Below, piece after piece: positions 1 through 4,958 of a stretch of DNA of 5,021 nucleotides. This DNA is from Deltaproteobacteria bacterium (GTDB lineage Bacteria; Desulfobacterota; Desulfobacteria; Desulfobacterales; ETH-SRB1), in NCBI GenBank assembly GCA_003647525.1, contig QMMZ01000213.1:1-5021 (forward strand), read 5' to 3'. The first letter of the stretch is position 1; every line of letters starts with the position of its first letter. The translations under genes and the position numbers were made by a program. Under the pieces are notes generated by a model. The model had not been told where the DNA came from, searched no databases, and was given only the letters and a program-made list of their open reading frames with translations.

Positions 1-42
1 CGGTATTCTTAGTGTTACCTCGCCGGTTTGATTTTTTTCCAT
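1..42 (-). CDS. 5' end of an unidentified minus-strand gene, cut by the window edge
   Basis: An ATG at 42..40 on the minus strand is preceded by AGGAG seven bases upstream and opens a frame reading MEKNQTGEVTLRIP before the window ends. A good promoter lies just upstream (see 83-110), so this looks like a genuine gene start. Fourteen residues are too few for a family call. The MEKNQTGEV start is reminiscent of the N terminus of RhuM-like proteins (often GEVxLYQ), but the residues that follow do not fit well, so I leave it unassigned. It lies downstream of vapC on the same strand but appears to have its own promoter. Its upstream segment occurs again at 3127-3175. Confidence 0.5.
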   Translation of the reverse strand, partial: MEKNQTGEVTLRIP

Positions 43-90
43 TGCGATTCTCCTATTGTTTCATAGTTCAAATATTATCAACTTTATCGC
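42..90. repeat. 49-bp promoter/RBS repeat, copy A
   Basis: This segment matches 3127-3175 in the same orientation at 48 of 49 positions; the only difference is C at 62 versus T at 3147. Weaker similarity continues for about 15 bases on the far side. In this copy the segment supplies the -10, leader and ribosome binding site of the partial gene at 1-42. The match breaks exactly at the start codon: ATG here, AAG in copy B. Confidence 0.9.
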
Positions 91-110
91 AAGTTTGCTT
101 TTATTGTCAA
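83..110 (-). promoter_or_regulatory. Promoter of the partial gene at the left edge
   Basis: On the minus strand a perfect -35 TTGACA (110..105) is followed by a 16-base spacer and GATAAA (88..83), with TGC just before it as an extended -10 (TGn). The start codon lies about 40 bases downstream. The -10 part, but not the -35, is present in the second copy of this segment at 3127-3175. Confidence 0.55.
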
Positions 111-133
111 TTTTTTTACGCATCTAAAAGATC

Positions 134-529
134 TTAATATAATTTGAGATTAATAATTGGGGCCATATTTACAAAATCTTTATCATTCTGAAGAAGCAGT
201 AAGCCGTGCTCAATGGCTATCTGTGCGATCAAGCAGTCAATTGTGCTTCTGACTGTAATTCCCTGTTTTCGGCAGGAAAGATAAATCATGGCTGCTTTAC
301 CATACGATATAATTGGATCCATAGGGTGGAAAAACCGCTGACATCTGAGGTGTCCATCCAAAAGTGCATATTCTTTTTTGTTTTTTGCACCTTGAAGAAG
401 TTCCTGATACACTACAGATGCTATTCCAAAAGGGATTTGTTGTTTGATAATATCTTTTAGACATAAAGAAGGCTTATTTTGAATCCCTTTAAAAAAATCT
501 ATCAGGACTGAAGTATCGACAAGAATCAT
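134..529 (-). CDS. vapC: VapC family PIN-domain ribonuclease toxin
   Basis: This is the toxin of a type II TA pair, 131 aa and the normal VapC length. PIN-domain toxins are Mg2+-dependent RNases that typically cut tRNA or rRNA; the target here cannot be read from sequence. The PIN acidic residues are all visible: D5 in MILVDTSVLIDFF, E43 in YQELLQGA, D98 in TIDCLIA, and D116/D118 in QNDKDF. I chose the ATG at 529..527 because it overlaps the vapB stop as ATGA, which implies translational coupling, and because the protein then begins exactly at the first PIN strand. A TTG at 544 would add only five residues (MPSRQ). The ribosome binding site is weak (GAGCAGG, three bases upstream), fitting dependence on vapB translation. 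The gene looks intact and probably active. No clear terminator follows it. Confidence 0.93.
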   Translation of the reverse strand: MILVDTSVLIDFFKGIQNKPSLCLKDIIKQQIPFGIASVVYQELLQGAKNKKEYALLDGHLRCQRFFHPMDPIISYGKAAMIYLSCRKQGITVRSTIDCLIAQIAIEHGLLLLQNDKDFVNMAPIINLKLY

Positions 530-726
530 TTGCCTGCTCGGCAAGCTTTATAATCATAGTCATCACGAAAACTGATTTTCCCAGCAAGTTTAAGTAAATC
601 AAGTCGCTTCCGGGTCATTACAAATTCCTGCAATGCCATAGAAATAACCTCCTTTTTAGTTTTTATACCACTTAATGCCTGGGCTTCCTGCACAAGAGTA
701 TCATCGAGCATAACATTTGTTCTCAT
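526..726 (-). CDS. vapB: VapB family antitoxin (ribbon-helix-helix)
   Basis: This 66-aa antitoxin partners the downstream VapC. Residues 1-36 form a ribbon-helix-helix DNA-binding domain: a basic strand MRTNVMLDD, a helix LVQEAQALSG, and a second helix KKEVISMALQEFV. The remaining tail (LLKLAGKISF, then a charged end) is the part that in this family wraps the PIN active site. The start is fixed by an excellent Shine-Dalgarno AAGGAGG (739..733) six bases before the ATG at 726..724. An upstream in-frame TTG at 777 lies inside the predicted -35 box and is not a credible start. The antitoxin-first order and four-base overlap with vapC are standard for vapBC. The VapBC complex usually represses its own promoter. 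Confidence 0.92.
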   Translation of the reverse strand: MRTNVMLDDTLVQEAQALSGIKTKKEVISMALQEFVMTRKRLDLLKLAGKISFRDDYDYKACRAGK

Positions 727-743
727 AATACACCTCCTTATAC

Positions 744-777
744 ACATCAGGATGTACTTTTTTAATATTTTTGTCAA
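744..777 (-). promoter_or_regulatory. vapBC promoter and probable operator
   Basis: A perfect -35 TTGACA lies at 777..772 on the minus strand. No strong -10 follows at 17 bases; the nearest candidate is TACATC at 756..751 with a 15-base spacer. A perfect small palindrome, ACATC-N2-GATGT, covers 744-755, between the -35 and the Shine-Dalgarno, where a VapBC operator would be expected. The weak -10 overlapping a palindrome suits an autorepressed TA promoter. The operator role is inference. Confidence 0.45.
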
Positions 778-890
778 GCAGTTTGTTCGAATTTCAATTA
801 TGGAAATCGATCCTGTAATGGTTTTTACCCTGAGTGCATTGACTCAAAAAAGGCAGGTCATATTTTAATTACGTGGCACCCATAATATCT

Positions 891-914
891 CAAAATGTTT
901 CCACAGGCCGGACT
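891..914. repeat. 24-bp direct repeat flanking brnTA, copy 1
   Basis: This copy matches 1544-1567 at 23 of 24 positions in the same orientation (T at 896 versus C at 1549); the shared core is GTTTCCACAGGCCGGACT. It ends seven bases before the -35 of brnTA. On the minus strand it reads SPACGNIL in the frame that encodes the end of the ATPase at 1541-2953. The pair brackets the brnTA unit precisely. Confidence 0.88.
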
Positions 915-921
915 TAATAAC

Positions 922-962
922 TTGACAAAATGTATGGCATGAATATATACATAATGTATGTA
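922..962 (+). promoter_or_regulatory. brnTA promoter with ATGTAT/ATACAT operator half-sites
   Basis: A perfect -35 TTGACA (922-927) is followed by a -10 in the TATATAC run (TATATA at 944-949 with a 16-base spacer, or TATACA at 946-951 with 18). Three copies of the half-site ATGTAT or its complement occur at 930-935, 947-952 and 954-959. The last two form a perfect palindrome, ATACAT-A-ATGTAT, spanning the -10 and the start codon. BrnA-type antitoxins are known to repress their own promoters, so this is a likely BrnA operator. The predicted transcript start falls at or just before the ATG at 958, implying a leaderless or nearly leaderless message. Confidence 0.6.
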
Positions 963-1278
963 TGAAAAATACAGAAAAATATTACATCAATGCCTCGGCT
1001 TTGATTGGGATAAAGGAAATGTTGATAAAAACTGGTTGAAACACAAAGTCAGCTCTGTAGAGTGTGAGCAAATTTTTTTCAACCGTCCCTTAGTGGTTCA
1101 AGACGACATAACACACTCAAAGATTGAAAAAAGATTTTATGCGCTTGGCAAAACAGATTCGAAAAGAGCTCTGTTTATTGCATTTACTGTAAGAAATAAT
1201 TTTATTCGTGTCATTTCAGCAAGAGATATGAGTCGTAAAGAAAGGAAGGTGTATGACAATGAGAAAGCGAATACCTAA
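958..1278 (+). CDS. brnT: BrnT family ribonuclease toxin
   Basis: This 106-aa protein is the toxin of a BrnTA type II TA pair. BrnT has a RelE-like fold and is a ribonuclease that inhibits translation. Family landmarks are clear and in order: GFDWDKGN at 14-21, NWLKH at 25-29 (conserved K28 and H29), IFFNRPL at 39-45, the HSKIEKR segment at 53-59 (H53, E57, R59), FIAFTVR at 73-79, and the signature IRVISARDMSRKER at 83-96. The length is normal and the frame intact. The ATG at 958 lacks a Shine-Dalgarno; ATGs at 954 and 962 are in other frames. The promoter position suggests leaderless translation from 958. The toxin comes before the antitoxin, as is typical for brnTA, and its last 20 bases overlap brnA. 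Confidence 0.92.
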   Translation: MYEKYRKILHQCLGFDWDKGNVDKNWLKHKVSSVECEQIFFNRPLVVQDDITHSKIEKRFYALGKTDSKRALFIAFTVRNNFIRVISARDMSRKERKVYDNEKANT

Positions 1279-1528
1279 ATTTAAGAACGAAGACGAAGAA
1301 AGGGAGTTTTGGGCTACTCACGACTCAACTGAATACATTAATTGGAATCAGGCAGAAAGGGTCATACTTTCAAATCTCAAGCCTTCTGTAAAAAAAATAT
1401 CTCTCCGCCTTCCTGAGTCAATGCTGGAAGAGCTGAAACTTTTGGCAAACAAAAAAGATGTGCCCTATCAATCTCTTTTGAAAATTTTCATAGCAGAGCG
1501 TATCGAAAAAGAACTTCGGACACATTAA
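1259..1528 (+). CDS. brnA: BrnA family antitoxin (CopG/ribbon-helix-helix)
   Basis: This antitoxin (89 aa) neutralises BrnT and probably represses the operon. The N-terminal half (IPKFKNEDEEREFW, then the acidic HDSTEYINW segment) is the toxin-contacting part of this family. The C-terminal half is a ribbon-helix-helix domain: KKISLRLPESMLEELKLLA followed by PYQSLLKIFIAERIEKEL. Two starts are possible. ATG 1259 lies nine bases after GGAAGG (1244-1249) and ATG 1253 only three bases after it; I prefer 1259 on spacing and because the product then begins MRKRIPKF. The overlap with brnT implies coupled translation. The stop lies 12 bases from the stop of the convergent ATPase gene, with no terminator between. 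Its last 63 bases are repeated exactly at the right window edge. Confidence 0.92.
   Translation: MRKRIPKFKNEDEEREFWATHDSTEYINWNQAERVILSNLKPSVKKISLRLPESMLEELKLLANKKDVPYQSLLKIFIAERIEKELRTH
1466..1528 (+). repeat. 63-bp repeat inside brnA, original copy
   Basis: The last 21 codons of brnA, from PYQ's tyrosine to the stop, are identical to 4959-5021 in the same orientation. The bases before the match differ (C at 1465 versus A at 4958), so the left junction is sharp. The right limit is unknown because the second copy reaches the window end. Confidence 0.93.
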
Positions 1529-1540
1529 AGTCCAAGTTCC

Positions 1541-2953
1541 TTACAAAACGTTTCCACAGGCCGGACTCTCACGACGATCTAAATAATCCTCAATAATGAT
1601 TTTCAGACGTTCAATCAGGTACAAAGGCAGAGACATTAAGGGATAGTTAATTTTTTTGCGTTGTTTATTCAGGTTAATAACAGTATTTATCTGATGGATA
1701 GACGGAAGGGATGCATCAAAGCGAATGGCAAGCGGTGCCTGTTTACTGCCCATAAATTGATGTAAAGATTTCAGTTTTCCTGTTGCGCCTGCTTTAACTT
1801 CTATTGGAATAACAGCACCGGCTATCCCGATCACAAAATCCAGTTCAGCATTAGATGAGCGGCCCTCACGCAGCCAATAAGTCAACTCTCTGTTTGGCGT
1901 GTCCGAAAGCAGGGTTTGTAAATGCTGTCCTGCAAATTGCTCAGCCATGACACCTTCGTTAATTAATTTCATATCATCCATTTGGGAAACAACACGCCAG
2001 TCCAGGCCACAAACAGCATTCATCAAACCTACATCCAGGAAGAGTGTTTTATAAACTTTTTCATTCATATCAGCCTGCAGCGGCAGACCTGAACAATGGC
2101 TGTGGGTCACTTTCCCGATAACCCGTGCCATGGACAGCAGTTCAAGATCTTTTTTTATGGTAACACTTTGATCCCGCAGTGAAATGTTACTATATTTTAT
2201 TTTTTGCCCCACATTTCTTGCAACAAAATTAAAAACATTAAGCATCCGGTGAAGATTTCTTGACCCTGCATATTTGGGGAAATCTTCTCGATAGGTTTCG
2301 ATTATGGAATTATGAACCTGACTGACATCTTTATAACTTTGAGTGTCGGCAAAAACAGCTACTGCTTCCGGCATTCCGCCAATATAGTAATAAGAGCGCA
2401 GTAAATTGGATAAACGTTGATGTACAATTTCACCGATTTTTTGACCATATCTATAATTCATTATAAAGGACTGGAGCTTTTCTTCGCCAAGTGCACCAAG
2501 GAATTCAGTGAAAGTCATCGGCCCCATATGAAGATACTGTATCCTTCCGACAGGCATGGAAAAAGAATGATCAGACAAGGTGAATTCCAGTAAAGAGCCT
2601 GCACTCACAATCGGAAGTTCAGGTTTGTCTTCATAAAAATAACGCAACGCCGGGATAGCTTCCGGGACGGCCTGTATTTCATCAAGAAACAAGACAGCTT
2701 CTTTATTGACACTCCCCATATTTGGCAGAAATTCAATTTGCTGAATAATCTGGTCCGGGTCTTTACCGGAAAATATTTTCGATAACTCCGGATGACGTTC
2801 CAGATTCACATTGAGCAAAGATTTTTTATATTTTTTAGCAAATAATTCCACTAAAGTCGATTTGCCCACCTGTCGGGCACCACGAATAATAAGTGGCTTA
2901 CGATTTTTGTTATTCAGCCAGTTATCAAGAAATTGTAATTGTTGACGTTGCAT
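1541..2953 (-). CDS. AAA_14/DUF4143 ATP-binding protein (470 aa)
   Basis: This is a soluble P-loop ATPase with a C-terminal DUF4143 domain. The family is widespread and its cellular role is not established. The N-terminal ATPase shows Walker A GARQVGKST at 25-33, Walker B AVLFLDE at 86-92 (D91, E92) and a sensor-like VSAGSLLEF at 116-124. A GGMPEAV motif follows at 192-198, then a helical and probably winged-helix middle part. The C-terminal domain keeps a PD-(D/E)XK nuclease-like core, E370-L-D372 followed by IEVK with E385 and K387, preceded by the conserved NEGVMAEQ segment at 332-339. No signal peptide or membrane helix is seen. The length is normal for the family. AAGGA lies 12 bases before the ATG, somewhat far. 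The gene is convergent with brnTA. Its last eight codons derive from the 24-bp repeat, so the present C terminus may not be the ancestral one. Confidence 0.9.
   Translation of the reverse strand: MQRQQLQFLDNWLNNKNRKPLIIRGARQVGKSTLVELFAKKYKKSLLNVNLERHPELSKIFSGKDPDQIIQQIEFLPNMGSVNKEAVLFLDEIQAVPEAIPALRYFYEDKPELPIVSAGSLLEFTLSDHSFSMPVGRIQYLHMGPMTFTEFLGALGEEKLQSFIMNYRYGQKIGEIVHQRLSNLLRSYYYIGGMPEAVAVFADTQSYKDVSQVHNSIIETYREDFPKYAGSRNLHRMLNVFNFVARNVGQKIKYSNISLRDQSVTIKKDLELLSMARVIGKVTHSHCSGLPLQADMNEKVYKTLFLDVGLMNAVCGLDWRVVSQMDDMKLINEGVMAEQFAGQHLQTLLSDTPNRELTYWLREGRSSNAELDFVIGIAGAVIPIEVKAGATGKLKSLHQFMGSKQAPLAIRFDASLPSIHQINTVINLNKQRKKINYPLMSLPLYLIERLKIIIEDYLDRRESPACGNVL
1544..1567. repeat. 24-bp direct repeat flanking brnTA, copy 2
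   Basis: This is the partner of 891-914, matching at 23 of 24 positions. It lies within the last codons of the ATPase gene and encodes its C-terminal SPACGNVL. It begins 15 bases after the brnA stop. Confidence 0.88.
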
Positions 2954-2981
2954 TGATAAGTCACATCCTTAATTTTTGTTC

Positions 2982-2987
2982 ATTATA
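2982..2987 (-). promoter_or_regulatory. Candidate -10 box for the 470-aa ATPase gene
   Basis: A perfect TATAAT at 2987..2982 on the minus strand lies 28 bases before the start codon, a suitable leader length. No good -35 is visible at 16-18 bases upstream (A/T-only sequence there), so the promoter may be weak or activator-dependent. Confidence 0.4.
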
Positions 2988-3037
2988 GACACTTAAGATA
3001 TCATAAAATATGAGATTTAACAAACCTTGATTATTAT

Positions 3038-3081
3038 TTTACAGGTGTGTTTCAATAAATACATTATGAATTTACAGGTGT
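3038..3081. repeat. Pair of 11-bp direct repeats TTTACAGGTGT
   Basis: TTTACAGGTGT occurs at 3038-3048 and again at 3071-3081, upstream of the 470-aa ATPase promoter and next to the VTPQ remnant. They could be regulator half-sites or duplication scars; the sequence does not decide. Confidence 0.5.
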
Positions 3082-3120
3082 AAAGAATTGAGGGGTGACT
3101 TGAGGGGTGACTTGTTCGTC
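3064..3120 (-). pseudogene. Tail fragment of a VTPQ-repeat protein
   Basis: Read on the minus strand, 18 codons give DEQVTPQVTPQFFTPVNS and then TAA. The VTPQ unit comes from a perfect 12-bp tandem repeat (3089-3100 and 3101-3112). Strings of VTPQ are familiar from the C-terminal part of some AlbA_2/RecG-like ATP-binding regulators and Fic-type proteins, so this may be a scrap of such a gene. It has no start codon and is joined directly to the end of the promoter/RBS repeat copy B. The protein reading is suggestive only, because the piece is very short. Confidence 0.35.
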
Positions 3121-3126
3121 TATCCT

Positions 3127-3175
3127 TTGCGATTCTCCTATTGTTTTATAGTTCAAATATTATCAACTTTATCGC
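3127..3175. repeat. 49-bp promoter/RBS repeat, copy B (orphaned)
   Basis: This copy matches 42-90 at 48 of 49 positions in the same orientation. It keeps AGGAG and the leader but has lost the start codon (AAG in place of ATG) and the TTGACA -35 box. On one side it runs into the antitoxin remnant at 3153-3230 and on the other into the VTPQ tail. It therefore looks like the leftover upstream region of a second copy of the left-edge gene whose body has been deleted. Confidence 0.88.
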
Positions 3176-3230
3176 GAATTTTCTTTAATTCTGAAATACT
3201 TGCTGAACAATCTGCTAATACAGATTCCAT
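3153..3230 (-). pseudogene. Truncated Phd/YefM-like antitoxin, N-terminal remnant
   Basis: An ATG at 3230..3228 with AGGTG five bases upstream opens a 25-codon frame that begins MESVLADCSASISELKK and then stops after a short unrelated end. The start strongly resembles Phd/YefM (StbD-like) antitoxins, in which a SxSISELKKNP segment opens the DNA-binding fold and about 60 further residues follow. Here the frame leaves the family right after ELKK and runs into the 49-bp repeat, which supplies the last codons and the TGA. A 25-aa product could neither fold as the full domain nor bind a toxin. No partner toxin gene is visible. Family call is from memory of the motif. Confidence 0.6.
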
Positions 3231-3253
3231 AATAGCACCTATAATTTTTATTT

Positions 3254-3283
3254 AGACCATAAATATGTACCTATTTTAGGTCT
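3254..3283. repeat. Imperfect inverted repeat upstream of the antitoxin remnant
   Basis: Arms AGACCATAAATA and TATTTTAGGTCT (12 bases, 10 paired) face each other across a six-base loop, 24 bases upstream of the Phd-like ATG. No T-tract follows on either strand, so it is not a clear terminator. The position suits an operator of the lost antitoxin gene. It also spans the stop codon of the ATPase fragment. Confidence 0.4.
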
Positions 3284-3467
3284 TAAATTTAATATCATCA
3301 AGTTTTTTAATAAAACGATCAGCATCAATACTGCTGTCCGTTAGAAAAGGTTCTGGAAATCCTCCCCGGCTTAGAAAAAAATCCGGGTCCACAGGGACAT
3401 TAACATGGACAGCTTCAGCAGGTGAAAACGGGAGCAGCCGATGCAGAATAGTCTTGGCGTTGCCTTT
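3276..3467 (-). pseudogene. Internal fragment of another AAA_14/DUF4143 ATPase
   Basis: Starting immediately after the stop codon of the 430-aa ATPase and in the same frame, 63 sense codons run to a TAA at 3278..3276. The segment HRLLPFSPAEA matches the 'RLHPFS..E' region that follows the ATPase core in this family, and FLSRGGFPEPFLTDSS matches the conserved GGFPEPF motif. In an intact protein these are separated by more residues and flanked by a Walker domain and a DUF4143 domain, both missing here. There is no credible start codon or RBS, so this is a decayed third family member and not an expressed gene. The intact upstream neighbour has its own normal version of both motifs, so the piece is not simply its lost C terminus. 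Confidence 0.65.
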
Positions 3468-4760
3468 CTATTCTAAAAGCCATTTCCAGATAGGGATTGC
3501 GTGTATGTTGTTGTTCAATTGAGCCTCATCATCCCAGGTGACGACAGTACCGGAAGAGATTGAAAGTTCTTTCATTGCGTTTTGCAGCCCACGATATTCC
3601 CTGTCAAAGGTTTTTTGATCTGACAGCTTCCAACAGACCTGGATCAATTTAATTTTATTTGTTATTGGGTGGCGGGCAAAGAAATCGGTTTCAAATCCCT
3701 TTTTTGTGTTGAAATATTCTATCTGGTAATTATTTTTTCGCAAATGCATAAAAACCATGTTTTCGAGAATTTGACCATAGTCGGAGCTGTTTTGAAACCG
3801 CATGGCATTTAAAAGGCCCGTGTCAATGGTATATATTTTTACAGGGTTAATCATTCTGGCTTTTTCAGATCTGGTGTGAATGGGCACCCGGTAAAAGACA
3901 AAGGCATCCGTCAGGTGGTCAAGGTATGCGTAAAGGTTGTTTTTTGTACATTTTATAGACATACTTTTCAAGGTGTTGTAAAATTTGTTTATGCTGAACT
4001 TTCTGCCGGATGAATGCATAAGCGTTTTTACCAGGTGTTTTATTGCTGTGATATTATTCACCCGATACCGTTCGATCACATCTTTGAGAAGGACAGTATC
4101 TATATAACTTTGTAATATTTCGATTCTTATATTGGGATCAATGTTTTGAACTTCAGGAAATCCGCCGATTTGGGAATATTCTTTTACAGCTTTTCTTAAG
4201 ATAGCAGCTGTCTTTGATCCAAAATTTTCTGGTTTGTCAGCAAACAGGGTATGATATCTTAAAAACTCCTGAAAACTGAAGGGGAATATTTCCGTTGTAA
4301 GTGAACGTCCTCTAAGACTGGTAGCAATTTCCGTGCTTAATAATTTTGATGATGACCCGGTGATAAATATTTGAATGTCTTCTGAGTCCAGCAGCCGCCG
4401 GATGAATAGTTCCCATTGATCAATTCGCTGCAATTCATCAAGGAAGAAATAACAGGTCCTGTTTTTGTTCTCGGGAAACTTACCATAATAAACATCAAGG
4501 ATTTCTTGGAAATTGCTCACCTTGAATTCAAGCAGTCTCTCATCTTCAAAATTTAAATACAGGATCTGATGCCTGAGGATGTTTTTTTCAAGCAGCTCAT
4601 TTATTTTTTGAAAACAGAACCAGGTTTTTCCTGAACGCCGCATGCCAATGACAACATCGGCCTTACCTTTTATTTCAGAAAAGGATTGTGTCCGCGGAAC
4701 GGGACTTGGCAGATTTCGTTCCTGGAAATCATCAATAAATTGTGAAATAATGGTTTTCAT
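3468..4760 (-). CDS. AAA_14/DUF4143-type ATP-binding protein (430 aa)
   Basis: This is a second stand-alone P-loop ATPase, divergent from the 470-aa one. Walker A is GMRRSGKT at 39-46, Walker B is YFFLDELQ at 104-111 (D108, E109), and the sensor-like segment IFITGSSSKLL spans 131-141. FPFSFQEFL (159-167) and IGGFPEV (198-204) are the family motifs after the ATPase core. The C-terminal nuclease-like domain has FETDFF (E357, D359), but the usual E-x-K is replaced by IQVCWKL (Q374, C376, W377). It is therefore probably not a working nuclease and may serve binding only. No signal peptide or membrane segment is seen. The protein ends naturally in IPIWKWLLE. The Shine-Dalgarno is poor (AAGAGA 12 bases away, inside an inverted-repeat arm). 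It is followed directly by the ATPase fragment, which is probably untranslated. Confidence 0.88.
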   Translation of the reverse strand: MKTIISQFIDDFQERNLPSPVPRTQSFSEIKGKADVVIGMRRSGKTWFCFQKINELLEKNILRHQILYLNFEDERLLEFKVSNFQEILDVYYGKFPENKNRTCYFFLDELQRIDQWELFIRRLLDSEDIQIFITGSSSKLLSTEIATSLRGRSLTTEIFPFSFQEFLRYHTLFADKPENFGSKTAAILRKAVKEYSQIGGFPEVQNIDPNIRIEILQSYIDTVLLKDVIERYRVNNITAIKHLVKTLMHSSGRKFSINKFYNTLKSMSIKCTKNNLYAYLDHLTDAFVFYRVPIHTRSEKARMINPVKIYTIDTGLLNAMRFQNSSDYGQILENMVFMHLRKNNYQIEYFNTKKGFETDFFARHPITNKIKLIQVCWKLSDQKTFDREYRGLQNAMKELSISSGTVVTWDDEAQLNNNIHAIPIWKWLLE

Positions 4761-4767
4761 ATATAGT

Positions 4768-4792
4768 ATTTATCTCTTTTTTAGAGATAAAT
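4768..4792. promoter_or_regulatory. Perfect inverted repeat just upstream of the 430-aa ATPase start
   Basis: Arms ATTTATCTCT and AGAGATAAAT (10 of 10 paired) are separated by TTTTT and end seven bases before the ATG at 4760. It may be an operator, or an RNA hairpin that hides the only purine-rich ribosome site. A weak promoter (TTGATT, 17 bases, TAAATA on the minus strand) overlaps it, which favours an operator. Function is inference. Confidence 0.5.
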
Positions 4793-4958
4793 CAATAGAT
4801 TTTTATCTTTTGTTCCAGTCTTGTTTGTTTCGTGGTTGTGTAACCATCCAAACCTCCATTTCAATTCGATTTGGATGTTCTTACCATTTTTTTTAAGGTC
4901 TTACATTTCGGGAATTTTAATTGTCGTTTTTTGGGTATTATAACTGACGCTGATCACA
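4793..4958. other. Upstream region of the 430-aa ATPase gene with no gene seen
   Basis: I see no credible coding region here. An 8-bp inverted repeat (CATCCAAA at 4845-4852, TTTGGATG at 4870-4877, 17-base loop) is followed on the plus strand, after ten bases, by a T-run at 4887 onwards. The gap makes it a poor terminator candidate, and no plus-strand gene precedes it. Confidence 0.4.

Larger units (their letters stand above)
727..957. other. Intergenic region between diverging vapBC and brnTA
   Basis: This 231-base stretch holds the vapBC promoter (744-777), the brnTA promoter (922-957) and the first 24-bp repeat copy (891-914). Between them are a small hairpin TGAGT-N6-ACTCA (831-846) and an imperfect inverted repeat around ATTTC/GAAAT (791-807). 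Neither has a T-tract that would make a terminator. On the minus strand the repeat copy is followed by a short open frame ending in TGA at 860..858, which may be the old end of the neighbouring ATPase gene (see findings). Confidence 0.6.

Noticed and set aside
206..460. Open plus-strand frame of 84 codons
   Set aside because: It lies wholly antisense to vapC, which has clear catalytic motifs; the plus-strand peptide is cysteine- and phenylalanine-rich with no recognisable domain and no good RBS.
1529..1543. Shared terminator between brnA and the convergent ATPase gene
   Set aside because: Only 12 bases separate the stops and no hairpin with a T-run is present.
891..1567. Integron gene cassette (attC sites) around brnTA
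   Set aside because: The repeats are only 24 bp, lack the paired core sites and the long imperfect palindrome of attC, and no integrase is present.
3468..3470. Stop-codon readthrough making one long ATPase fusion
   Set aside because: The 430-aa protein ends in a natural family C terminus and the trailing fragment repeats motifs it already has, so a gene fusion scar is more likely than programmed readthrough.
4642..4896. Open plus-strand frame of 84 codons
   Set aside because: Its first part is antisense to the Walker A region of the 430-aa ATPase and the rest is low-complexity AT-rich upstream sequence; no RBS and no motif.
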